The position numbers were made by a program, and so were the translations under genes. A DNA stretch of 64,000 nt from Clostridiaceae bacterium OM02-2AC. GTDB lineage: Bacteria; Bacillota_I; Bacilli_A; Erysipelotrichales; Erysipelotrichaceae. Shown one piece after another: positions 33,342 to 40,307 of this stretch (its first letter is position 1; every line of letters begins with the position of its first letter). The notes under the pieces were generated by a model. That model did no database searches. It saw nothing but the letters and a program-made list of their open reading frames with translations, and was not told where the DNA came from. Location of the stretch: positions 13,578-77,577 of the forward strand of contig QULU01000023.1 of NCBI GenBank assembly GCA_003481775.1, in the 5' to 3' direction.

Positions 33342-33897
33342 GCTGTATCACATCCTTTCCGTAGTCCGCAATCAAAGCCGCTTTTTCCTCTGTTTCCCCG
33401 AACAGCAGCACATCCAGCAGATATTCTACTTGGTCTTGCTTCTGTAAGGCTTCCACAAACCGGGGATGAAAGGCTTCCTCCGAGGAGTGCGGGGCGTAAT
33501 CCGTTCTCCATGCCATAAGCAAGTGAAGATAATCGGCAAGAATACGGAAACATCGGTTCTTTGCCTCCTGAAACTGTTCCTCCGGGGATTTCTGCCGGGG
33601 CTTGGGCTTTTTTGCCTTTCCCGGCGGCTTCCAGTCCTCATAGGAAAGCCCAAAGTCCTGTGCCAGTTGTACGGCGGCTTCTTTCTTTCCCAGCCCATAC
33701 AGGGCGGCGGTAAAATCAATCACATCCCCATCCGCACCGCAGCCGAAGCAGTGGTAACGCTGATCCAGCTTCATGCTTGGGGTCTTATCGTTATGGAACG
33801 GGCAGCAAGCCATCCCGTTCCGACCTACATGGATTCCATAATGCTCCGCAGCCTGTCTTGTTGTAACGGACTGCTTCACAGCTTCAAATACATTCAA
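33253..33897 (-). CDS. CHC2 zinc-finger primase-like protein
   Basis: 214 residues. The DnaG-type zinc finger is complete: HYGIHVGRNGMACCPFHNDK and YHCFGCGADGDVIDF give the CHC2 ligand set, at about residues 20-60. The rest is helical with no TOPRIM domain, so it is a stand-alone zinc-finger protein that probably works with the VapE helicase behind it. The overlap of the two genes suggests coupled translation. Confidence 0.88.
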   Translation of the reverse strand: MNVFEAVKQSVTTRQAAEHYGIHVGRNGMACCPFHNDKTPSMKLDQRYHCFGCGADGDVIDFTAALYGLGKKEAAVQLAQDFGLSYEDWKPPGKAKKPKPRQKSPEEQFQEAKNRCFRILADYLHLLMAWRTDYAPHSSEEAFHPRFVEALQKQDQVEYLLDVLLFGETEEKAALIADYGKDVIQLEQRMAELAAADAARTKKHHERHAATPEC

Positions 33898-33922
33898 ATC
33901 TATCCCTCCTTGAAAAAAAGAA

Positions 33923-33959
33923 AAGCACCTGACATTCTCTGATTGAAAATGGCAAGTGC
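33923..33959 (-). terminator. Terminator between relaxase and primase genes
   Basis: GGCACTTGCCATTTTC pairs with GAGAATGTCAGGTGC on the minus strand, followed by TTTTCTTTTTTTC. It is related to the R1 hairpins at 1-40 and 823-861, each lying at a relaxase gene end (QDMEL-stop). Confidence 0.75.
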
Positions 33960-33962
33960 CTG

Positions 33963-35543
33963 TTAAAGTTCCATATCCTGTTGTTTGTGTTTTGTCTGCG
34001 CCGGGGCAGTTCTTTGTGCTTTTTTCTCGTCTGCCTTATCCTGCAAGACTTCCTTGATGGGCTGCTTCTTGGGCGGCTCTTTGCTTTCCTCTGTGCCGGG
34101 TGTGGCTTTCCGTACCCAGTAGCGAATGTCCCGCAGCTTCTTCAAATCCTCCTGTACCTCGGTCAGTGGTACTTTCAGCTCTGCGATTTCTTCCAGAAGT
34201 TTTTCATGCTCCTCTTGCAGCTCCTTTTGGGTACTGTCCTTATCGTCTGGGTGCTTGGCAAGGTAGGCGGCGGCTTTCTCATACCGGGCAACCTCCGGGT
34301 GTTCCTGTTTGAATTTCTCCTTTGTTTTCTTAAAAAATATCTTCTGGTACTTCTCATAGACAGGCTTACATTCCTTGCAGTCTGTCCGGCTGGCAAGAAT
34401 CCCGTCAATCACTTTGCTTCGGGCTTCCTTTGGCTTCATCTGATTGCGGTAATCTGCGGCTGATTTCCCGGAAGATTCCAGAAATGCTTCTAAGTCCTCC
34501 ACAGTGGAAAGCCCCTTTTGCCGGAGATAGGACAGCGCTTCGCTGACTGCCTTTAAGTCCTGTGAAGTCCCCCGATTCTGTCCAACCCTTGTCCAGTCCT
34601 TCCGTTCTTCCTTTCGTATCTCCATATACTTCATCAGCAGATTGGGAAGAAGTGTCGCTTCCTCCGCCGCTTTTTGTGCAAGCAGCTCTTTCCGTTTTTC
34701 GCCCAGCTCGGTAATCCAGCCTTTGAGGTTTTGGATAAGCTGCCGGATGGACTTCATCAGATTGTTGGCAGCTCTGATTTCCCGGTTCAGGTTGCCGATA
34801 TTCGTCTGGATACCTCGCTTTTCCATCTGCCGGACAGCAGCTCCCTCATGGACAGTAGGGACTATATCAAGCCCCTGTCTGGCATAGGAACGCAAGTCCA
34901 CACGCTCCGGGCGGTCATTGGCTTCCAGATAGCGGTTCTGGATGACCTCCCATTCATGCCGCCAGATTTCACAATACTTCTGGTTGTTCCAGTCCACCGT
35001 ATCTTCCTTGTGGCTTTTCCACCTGCCGGATGGCAGTTTTATCCGTTCCCCGTTCTCATCAAGGTCATAAACCTTGCGGCTTTTGGGAAGCCATTTCCCA
35101 TGTTCGTCCATTGCCCGCATGGTCAGCAGGACATGGGCGTGGGGATTGTGTCCCGGCGGATGGGGGTCATGGATGGCAAAGTCAGCAATCATGCCTTTGG
35201 AAACAAACTGCTGCTCACAAAACTCCCGGACAAGGACAGCATACTGGTCGGGCGGTATCTCTCTGGGGATGGTAAGCACCCACCGCCTTGCAAGCTGGGA
35301 GTTCCATTGTTTTTCCACCGCTTCAGCGGCGTTCCACAAAGTATTGCGGTCTGCATATTCCTGTGGGGCATTAGGTGGGAGCAGGATTTCATTGTGGACG
35401 ATACCACGCTTTTCCGGGTAGTGCTTCACTTGCTGGTCGTATTCACAGAACAGCTTTTCGCCGCTTTGGTAAGCAGCGGCGGCAACCGCAGACTGCCGCT
35501 GGCTGCGCTGAACAATCGTGATTTCGTTGTGTGGACAGGGCAT
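33963..35543 (-). CDS. mobL: MobA/MobL (MobQ-class) relaxase
   Basis: 526 residues. The MobA/MobL domain (1-220) starts with IVQRSQRQSAVAAAAYQSGEK, in which the Tyr of AAYQSG is the likely nicking residue, and carries the metal-binding triad HNPHAHVLLT. A long coiled-coil and charged C-terminal part follows, ending QDMEL like the MobV protein. It should nick at the oriT at 36473-36505. The start has GGAGGGACACGAA upstream. The Imm26-like gene sits between relaxase and oriT, apparently as a later insertion. Confidence 0.9.
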   Translation of the reverse strand: MPCPHNEITIVQRSQRQSAVAAAAYQSGEKLFCEYDQQVKHYPEKRGIVHNEILLPPNAPQEYADRNTLWNAAEAVEKQWNSQLARRWVLTIPREIPPDQYAVLVREFCEQQFVSKGMIADFAIHDPHPPGHNPHAHVLLTMRAMDEHGKWLPKSRKVYDLDENGERIKLPSGRWKSHKEDTVDWNNQKYCEIWRHEWEVIQNRYLEANDRPERVDLRSYARQGLDIVPTVHEGAAVRQMEKRGIQTNIGNLNREIRAANNLMKSIRQLIQNLKGWITELGEKRKELLAQKAAEEATLLPNLLMKYMEIRKEERKDWTRVGQNRGTSQDLKAVSEALSYLRQKGLSTVEDLEAFLESSGKSAADYRNQMKPKEARSKVIDGILASRTDCKECKPVYEKYQKIFFKKTKEKFKQEHPEVARYEKAAAYLAKHPDDKDSTQKELQEEHEKLLEEIAELKVPLTEVQEDLKKLRDIRYWVRKATPGTEESKEPPKKQPIKEVLQDKADEKKAQRTAPAQTKHKQQDMEL

Positions 35544-35576
35544 TTCGTGTCCCTCCTTTCGGTAATTGGTGGATGG

Positions 35577-35593
35577 GGTGGCGTTTTACCACC
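35577..35593. other. Short hairpin upstream of relaxase
   Basis: GGTGG and CCACC pair around CGTTTTA about 35 bases upstream of the relaxase start. It may be a leader hairpin for autoregulation or a secondary relaxase site; the better oriT candidate is at 36473-36505. Confidence 0.3.
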
Positions 35594-35612
35594 TCATTTT
35601 GGGCAGAAAAAA

Positions 35613-35642
35613 AGCAGGAGATCTTTTTTCAGATTTCCTGCT
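35613..35642 (-). terminator. Terminator after Imm26-like gene
   Basis: AGCAGGA/TCCTGCT stem with a T-run on the minus strand, nearly the same as the terminator at 71-100 in the Tn4451-like element. Confidence 0.75.
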
Positions 35643-35713
35643 CGGTGTGCCGCTGTGTGGGCGGCGGGTATTTAGTTGTAAAAGTTCGGGACAAGTTGAC
35701 CCGATGTGAAGCT

Positions 35714-35731
35714 GACAAACTGGAAGTTGTC
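35714..35731. repeat. 18-bp palindromic repeat behind cargo gene
   Basis: GACAAACTGGAAGTTGTC occurs five bases behind the Imm26-like gene; the same element with one change is at 38701-38718, about 29 bases behind the other cargo gene of this element. A shared 3' mark of the cargo units. Confidence 0.55.
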
Positions 35732-35735
35732 TGTA

Positions 35736-36218
35736 TTATTCACTTTTCTTCAGCTTATCTGCTATTTTGCGCTTCAAATCATAATCTCCACCGGGAGAAA
35801 GGGGCGGCAGAGCCGTCCATTCCTCCTTACTAATAGACACTGTCTGGTCTAGCGGGTTGGACTTCCGACCGGCAGAATAATCCCCCCAAGAAAACCAGAA
35901 TCCCGCTGCGTCTTCTGGCAGAGTATAGTCCTTCTGGCGGCCGATGATACGCCACTCTCCTTCGCTTTTCCGGTCAAACAGGCTATAGGTGTCCAGCGGA
36001 GTCACCAAGAGCCGGCCTGACCTGAGAATGTCTTTCTCAGTGATGATTGGCTGGTCTGAGGTATAGTCAAATATTTCCACAATATGAAAGATTACCTTTG
36101 ACATGATACGCCCGAAACAATAAGTGTGGTCATCATACTTGAAACAAAAAATGTCCCCACTCTTGAGAAATCTCAACATCGTTCGTGGTTTCTTTTCCCA
36201 TCCCCAAATCTTTATCAT
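35736..36218 (-). CDS. Imm26-like immunity protein
   Basis: 160 residues. The stretch LRFLKSGDIFCFKYDDHTYCFGRIM is the opening of the Imm26 family, proteins that protect against polymorphic toxins; the later part (GEWRIIGRQKDYTLPEDAAG) also fits. The ATG at 36216-36218 is preferred: it has AAGGAGGG seven bases upstream and lies downstream of the TATAAT at 36255-36260. No toxin gene is adjacent, so it would be an orphan immunity gene. It separates the relaxase from its oriT. Confidence 0.72.
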   Translation of the reverse strand: MIKIWGWEKKPRTMLRFLKSGDIFCFKYDDHTYCFGRIMSKVIFHIVEIFDYTSDQPIITEKDILRSGRLLVTPLDTYSLFDRKSEGEWRIIGRQKDYTLPEDAAGFWFSWGDYSAGRKSNPLDQTVSISKEEWTALPPLSPGGDYDLKRKIADKLKKSE

Positions 36219-36254
36219 ATTGCCCTCCTTAAATTCCGATTTGTTGTCATCTTC

Positions 36255-36283
36255 ATTATACTTCACTGCCTATCGAAAAGATA
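36255..36283 (-). promoter_or_regulatory. Promoter of Imm26-like gene
   Basis: TATAAT with TATCTT 17 bases upstream on the minus strand. The bases around the -10 (GAAGTATAATGAAGATG) match the P1/P3/P5 promoters of region 1, although the -35 differs. Confidence 0.6.
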
Positions 36284-36472
36284 GCATATTTTATGAAACT
36301 TGTCGGCTGGGAACAGCTTGCAACGCAAGGTGTCCCCAGATGGCAAGTCCACAAAAGGGTAGCTGGCGGCAGCCAGCGCAGGGGAAGCGTAGCGTCCCCT
36401 GTATGATTTGGAGCAGACCATGCCTGCGGAAAATCACAGCCCTCCGGCGAGGAGCCTTCGGAGAACGCAATG

Positions 36473-36505
36473 CACCAACCTCTGGGTGGTGTATAATTGC
36501 GCCCT
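36473..36505 (+). other. oriT of the MobQ relaxase, RSF1010/pIP501-like nic
   Basis: A hairpin CACCAACC-TCT-GGGTGGT is followed directly by TATAATTGCGCCCT. MobQ-family origins (RSF1010, pIP501, pSK41) have an inverted repeat next to a nic region of the form TAARTGCGCCCT, and this site differs in one or two bases. The following CCCTTAGTAAACTAAGGG is a perfect palindrome. Several more GC-rich hairpins lie in 36370-36470. Confidence 0.72.
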
Positions 36506-36512
36506 TAGTAAA

Positions 36513-36809
36513 CTAAGGGGTTTCTGGCTTCTTCCGTTCCAGCAGTTTTTTCAATAATTCCTGCGTGTCCTGCCTGTGAAAAATGATTTTGAGCAACACC
36601 ATGACATCATCATCTGTCAGGCGTTCCGGCTCTTGCAGAAAACTTTCCAGCATACCGCCACGAGTGCAGAGCCGGTGCGTCCGTTCCTTTCGGGTAAGCT
36701 GTTTCAACTGGTGCTGCAATGCCTTTTCATCATTGATGGCTTTCCGCAGTTTCTTTTCGCTTTTCTCCAGCTCCCGGTTTAGCTTTTCCAGCTTTGAGGT
36801 ATCAGGCAA
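36513..36809 (-). CDS. DUF3847 protein
   Basis: 98 residues, coiled-coil (KLEKLNRELEKSEKKLRKAIN) followed by LTRKERTHRLCTRGGMLESFL, the DUF3847 signature, and a helical end. Always found near oriT/MobL in these elements, so a relaxosome or regulatory role is likely but unproven. Overlaps the RepA-like gene by eight bases. Confidence 0.85.
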   Translation of the reverse strand: MPDTSKLEKLNRELEKSEKKLRKAINDEKALQHQLKQLTRKERTHRLCTRGGMLESFLQEPERLTDDDVMVLLKIIFHRQDTQELLKKLLERKKPETP

Positions 36810-37143
36810 GGGCAGCGTCCTCCTTTCCCGGTATCAGCACATAAATCCGGTTTGGTTCTCCAACGCCCTGACGCACCCGCATGATAAGTCCGGCGGTTTC
36901 CAGTTCATTCAGAGAACGCTTGACCGTCATGGGACTGCGGGACAGGACTGCGGCAATGGCTGTGACAGAGAAGCAGACAAACAGGATTCCGTTCTCGTCC
37001 TCCTGCCCTTTGGATAGCATAGCGTCCAGCATCCGGCAGTACATGACCTTTGCGGTGCTGCTGACTGGAAATCCTGTCAACGCTATGGGAAAGGGCATAC
37101 AGGGCGGCAATGGTGTGTCTATGGTCATAAATTCAAAATTCAT
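36802..37143 (-). CDS. RepA_N-type replication initiator-like protein
   Basis: 113 residues. TGFPVSSTAKVMYCRMLDAMLSK and VCFSVTAIAAVLSRSPMTVKRSLNELETAGLIMRVRQG form a winged helix like the N-terminal domain of RepA_N initiators; the C-terminal domain is absent. It may bind the origin or act as a regulator. Starts and stops overlap with both neighbours, so it belongs to one operon 37328 to 36513. Confidence 0.75.
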   Translation of the reverse strand: MNFEFMTIDTPLPPCMPFPIALTGFPVSSTAKVMYCRMLDAMLSKGQEDENGILFVCFSVTAIAAVLSRSPMTVKRSLNELETAGLIMRVRQGVGEPNRIYVLIPGKEDAALA

Positions 37144-37328
37144 TCGGTGTGTTCCTCCTTTTTCTTTGCTCGTTTGGATAAATAACGGGGGCAGTCAATC
37201 ACAACCGCCCGGAAGCTCTGCCTGCACCCATGCTGGCATTTCCTGCATAATTCGTTGTAAGTGACACGCCCCCGGTCATTGAGGTAAAAAGAAAGCTCAT
37301 GCTTCCTCTTTTTGCTCATTCTCGGCAT
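37140..37328 (-). CDS. Small Cys-rich protein
   Basis: 62 residues, basic, with YNELCRKCQHGCRQSFRAVVIDCPRY giving a CxxCxxxC...C set that could bind zinc. First gene of the three-gene operon before oriT, with GGGAGG upstream of the ATG. A nucleic-acid-binding role is plausible; family not named. Confidence 0.6.
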   Translation of the reverse strand: MPRMSKKRKHELSFYLNDRGRVTYNELCRKCQHGCRQSFRAVVIDCPRYLSKRAKKKEEHTE

Positions 37329-37812
37329 ATTGCGCTTCCTCCCGTTTTAGTGTATGGTTTCGGGGCGATTTTCGGTAAAATTACAGCCATAGAGCCGCTT
37401 AAAATCTCCCGAAGTATCAGCGATAGGGTAGACTGTCCCCCTATCAGATTGTTGTGTTTCGGTATCATTTCGGTGTCAGTTCGCCAGTTCTCCCCGGTGT
37501 CGTTCCTCCCCTGAATCTCACAGCGGCGTATCGCTCCCTTTGGTACGCTCGTTTCGGTCAGGTTTCCTCCACATCCCTGCCAAAAGTCATGGCGCTACAT
37601 CGCCGGGGAAGCATATCCCACACAGGCTGGTCATTCGATTGGAATAATCCATCGATGAACTACCTGTATCATAGAACATTTTTGTGCCCTGTGCCGTATG
37701 TCCACAAAGTAGGAATTAAGGGCAAAAATCAAAAATTTCCACGATTGCGGAATTGATATGGTATAATCAATTCAACGGTTATATATGTTGTCAAAAAGGG
37801 GGAACTGCTTCA
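37329..37812. promoter_or_regulatory. Divergent control region with two palindromes
   Basis: No gene is seen. It holds the promoters of the minus-strand operon and the plus-strand XRE gene. A palindrome with arms AATTGAT/ATCAATT at 37751-37772 overlaps the TATAAT of the XRE promoter and is a likely self-repression operator. A second, TCGATTGGA...TCCATCGA, is at 37635-37655. TTTCGG recurs about five times between 37349 and 37560. Confidence 0.55.
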
Positions 37813-38619
37813 ATGAACGGAGCTACTACAATACAGGAACGGCTAAAAGATTTACGATTAAACAAAGGATTAAAACTGGAAGAACTGGCTGAGCAAACGG
37901 GTATTTCAAAATCGGCTCTTGGCAGTTATGAAAAAGACGACTATAAGGAAATCAATCATGGCAACCTTATCCTGCTGGCAGATTTTTACGGGGTGTCCCT
38001 CGATTATCTCTTTTGCCGTACAGAGAACCGGGCGGAGATCAACACGCCATTAAGGGAGCTGCATTTGAGCGATGAAATGGTAGCACTTCTGAAAAGCGGT
38101 CGGATTAACAACCGTCTGCTGTGCGAACTTGCCACCCATAAGGACTTTATCAAGTTTCTTGCGGATATTGAGATTTATGTGGATGGAATTGCCACCATGC
38201 AGATTCAGAACCTCAACGCCCTTGTCGATACTGTCCGGCATGAAATCATTGAACGGTATCGCCCCGGCGAAGATGACCCGCATTTGAAGGTGCTGAAAGC
38301 TGCCCATATCAGTGATGATGAGTATTTCAGTCACATGGTTCTGGATGACCTCAACCTGATTATCCGGGATATTCGGGAAGCCCACAAAAAGGACAGTGAG
38401 AGTGCGCCCCAGATCACCGTTGCCGATGAACTGAAAGAAAATCTGGAAGCGGTCGAAAATTTCAAGGGCAGCCGGGATGAAAAGCTCGTTGTCCTTTACT
38501 GCAAGCAGCTCGGCATCAACTATAAAAATCTGTCAGACGAAGAATTTCGCTGGCTCATTCGTATTCTCAAAAAGTCAAAGAAAATGGGAACGCCTATCAG
38601 CCAGAGGAAAAAACGGTAA
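37813..38619 (+). CDS. XRE-family repressor
   Basis: 268 residues. A Cro/CI helix-turn-helix is at 8-65 (QERLKDLRLNKGLKLEELAE, TGISKSALGSYEKDD, LADFYGVSLDYLFC) and a long helical regulatory domain follows. The ATG is preceded by AAGGGGG. It is the main plus-strand gene of the inserted element and probably represses the divergent operon and itself through the palindrome at 37751-37772. A strong terminator follows at once. Confidence 0.85.
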   Translation: MNGATTIQERLKDLRLNKGLKLEELAEQTGISKSALGSYEKDDYKEINHGNLILLADFYGVSLDYLFCRTENRAEINTPLRELHLSDEMVALLKSGRINNRLLCELATHKDFIKFLADIEIYVDGIATMQIQNLNALVDTVRHEIIERYRPGEDDPHLKVLKAAHISDDEYFSHMVLDDLNLIIRDIREAHKKDSESAPQITVADELKENLEAVENFKGSRDEKLVVLYCKQLGINYKNLSDEEFRWLIRILKKSKKMGTPISQRKKR

Positions 38620-38621
38620 AG

Positions 38622-38670
38622 AAAAACCGCTGTTGCATGGTTTGTTGGTTTCCATGTAGCAGCGGTTTTT
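38622..38670 (+). terminator. Terminator of XRE repressor gene
   Basis: AAAAACCGCTGTTGCATGG pairs with CCATGTAGCAGCGGTTTTT, giving an 18-bp stem with T-run on the plus strand and A-run on the other, so it can end transcription from both sides. Confidence 0.85.
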
Positions 38671-38746
38671 GCTGGGATTATTCAGTTGAATTTTCAGAAC
38701 GACAAACTTGAAGTTGTCGCTTTAAATTGCAATTCTATTTCCAGCC

Positions 38747-39088
38747 TTATCTAGGAAAATCAAACTGCTCCGTTATATCCGTATCGTCTATATGTATATA
38801 CCACTCCGCACCCTTCAATAAAATGACAATCTCCTGCAAGCACTCTGCCCAATAATCTAAAACTTCCACAAAGTGTTCTTCACCCTCATCAATGGGTAAT
38901 TTGGTAGCTCCCTCAAAAATGACGTTTTCCTCTGTCGGACTTGAATTATCATACGCACAAAACGGCTCGTACATTTCACCTAAAGAATATTTAGAAATGT
39001 AGGTATCAATAATAGTGTTACAGATAGATTTTTCCTGTTTCGATAGATGGGTATCTCTTTTTGCTATGTAATATAATGAAACTGACAT
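38747..39088 (-). CDS. Immunity-like cargo protein
   Basis: 113 residues, acidic (pI low), no signal or membrane part: MSVSLYYIAKRDTHLSKQEKS, then FVEVLDYWAECLQEIVILLKGAEWYIHIDDTDI. Compact acidic single-domain proteins with this strand-helix plan are typical of polymorphic-toxin immunity families, but I cannot name one. The ATG at 39086-39088 has AGGAGG eight bases upstream. An 18-bp palindrome shared with the Imm26-like gene follows it. No toxin is nearby. Confidence 0.55.
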   Translation of the reverse strand: MSVSLYYIAKRDTHLSKQEKSICNTIIDTYISKYSLGEMYEPFCAYDNSSPTEENVIFEGATKLPIDEGEEHFVEVLDYWAECLQEIVILLKGAEWYIHIDDTDITEQFDFPR

Positions 39089-39139
39089 ATCCCTTTCCTC
39101 CTGTAAATTCCGATTTGTCATAATCATTCTATCATACCG

Positions 39140-39517
39140 TTATGAATAAATCATCTCATGCAATACAATTTCTTCTGCCCGGTTGTGAATGTTATTACAC
39201 CGCCGCACCCATTCCATTTGACGGGTACACTTTAATTCCTCGGTCACGCCCTCGGCAATTTTCATCTGCTCCATGATGGTGTCTAACCGTTCCTGTGCCT
39301 GTTCGTTCAGGTCTGCGAGATATGTCCATAACTCCCCAGTCAAGGTCAATGTGTTCAATCGGGCTGGATGGATTTCCCTTAAATATTCCCGGTGCAGCCG
39401 TCCATACTTTCCAATGGGGCGGTGTTCTTCCGGCAGTTTCAGGTCTGGGATGTAGTAATCCCCAACAAGGATATAATCAATTCCGTTTTCTGTTATTCTT
39501 GGTTTCAATTCGCTCAT
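39140..39517 (-). CDS. tnpV: TnpV-like transposon protein (second copy)
   Basis: 125 residues, closely similar to the protein at 6156-6539 (VGDYYIPDLKLPEEHRPIG, GRLHREYLREI, HNRAEEIVLHEMIYS). It belongs to the maff2 element, far from its recombinase gene. It overlaps the XRE gene upstream by 41 bases. Confidence 0.8.
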   Translation of the reverse strand: MSELKPRITENGIDYILVGDYYIPDLKLPEEHRPIGKYGRLHREYLREIHPARLNTLTLTGELWTYLADLNEQAQERLDTIMEQMKIAEGVTEELKCTRQMEWVRRCNNIHNRAEEIVLHEMIYS

Positions 39518-39749
39518 GTTCCTTACCTCCTGTGGAAGCTGGCTCGTCTGGTACTAACTCAATCACATCGGTAATCTCACAATTCAGCGTTTCGCAGATA
39601 CGGGCTAATGTGTCCATGCTGATGTGCTTTCCCTCTTTGCTCATGTTGGCAATCATATTCGTTGTCATACCGGCGGCAAGCCTTAAATCTTCTTTTCTCA
39701 TATCACGCTCTAACAGTGTGTGCCAGAGCGGTTTATAGCTGATGTGCAT
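39477..39749 (-). CDS. Small XRE regulator
   Basis: 90 residues. MHISYKPLWHTLLERDMRKEDLRLAAGMTTNMIANM... LARICETLNCEITDVIEL is the usual YozG/XRE short regulator, followed by a polar tail EPASTGGKEHER that overlaps tnpV. The ATG at 39747-39749 has AGGCAGGAAAGC upstream. It lies next to attR and could control the excision genes. Confidence 0.8.
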   Translation of the reverse strand: MHISYKPLWHTLLERDMRKEDLRLAAGMTTNMIANMSKEGKHISMDTLARICETLNCEITDVIELVPDEPASTGGKEHERIETKNNRKRN

Positions 39750-39903
39750 ATTGCTTTCCTGCCTTTCTATCCATACCACCGGGGCGGCTGCCCCGGCAGG
39801 AACTTTTCTCTTATTATAACACCAATCTTGTGTAATCACAATTTATTCTTGTAGCCTGCCGCTGATACCGTCTGGATTGGTTTTTCCTTTCTTTTTGTTC
39901 CCT

Positions 39904-40062
39904 TTAATTAGCCATGAACTGCTTGATCCCCTGGGATTTTGCACCTGGGTTATCATTTCCGTAACCTTCGAGAAGGTTTACAACACCCCATGCGCCCAGA
40001 CCTGCGCCCAGGGCGATCACAAGGATCTTCAAAGTATCAATCGCGCTTGCAAAAAATGCCAT
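39904..40062 (-). pseudogene. maff2: maff2, N-terminal fragment
   Basis: 52 codons with AAGGAGG: MAFFASAIDTLKILVIALGAG..., the first membrane helix of Maff2, then YGNDNPGAKSQGIKQFMAN and a TAA supplied by the inserted element. The rest of the gene is at 29663-29746. A full Maff2 would have about 70 residues. The shortened product could still be made; whether it works in mating is unknown. Confidence 0.85.
39911..39931. repeat. attR-like 21-bp repeat in maff2
   Basis: GCCATGAACTGCTTGATCCCC, partner of 29727-29747. AATTAG lies just inside the element at both ends. Confidence 0.7.
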
Positions 40063-40122
40063 ATAGTTCCTCCTTTAATTTCAGAAATTTTAATTTGTGA
40101 TATGGCCGTATCAGGCCGGAAA

Positions 40123-40179
40123 CAAAAAAAGCCGCCGCACTGTTTTTAGAAAAAAATCTGTTTCAAACAGCACGGCGGC
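40123..40179 (-). terminator. Terminator between virD4 and maff2
   Basis: GCCGCCGTGCTGTTT pairs with AAACAGTGCGGCGGC on the minus strand around an AT loop, followed by TTTTTTTG. It would reduce read-through from virD4 into the channel genes. Confidence 0.8.
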
Positions 40180-40307
40180 ATGGGGCAGGAAAAATCCTGC
40201 GGTTATTTACTTTTCAGGGAGAATCACGAATCCTCAAAATATCCTCCTTTCATCGTGACAAAAACAAAGCCTGCCGGGGCGTCATGCTTTGACAGGCAGG
40301 AACAACT

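Larger units (their letters stand above)
29748..39910. mobile_element. Integrative mobilizable element inserted in maff2
   Basis: About 10.2 kb between two halves of maff2: serine recombinase at one end, VapE-type helicase and CHC2 primase, MobQ relaxase with oriT, RepA-like protein, TnpV and XRE regulators, and two immunity-like cargo genes. Mobilizable elements with serine integrases targeting maff2 of Tn1549-type elements are described in streptococci and relatives. It would use the host element's mating channel for transfer. Confidence 0.85.

Noticed and set aside
34674..35675. Plus-strand ORF of 333 codons
   Set aside because: Antisense to the MobA/MobL relaxase; no motif or ribosome site.
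37349..37560. TTTCGG repeats as a possible CRISPR or iteron array
   Set aside because: Copies are too short and irregularly spaced, with no repeat-length unit; reported only as a note on the control region.
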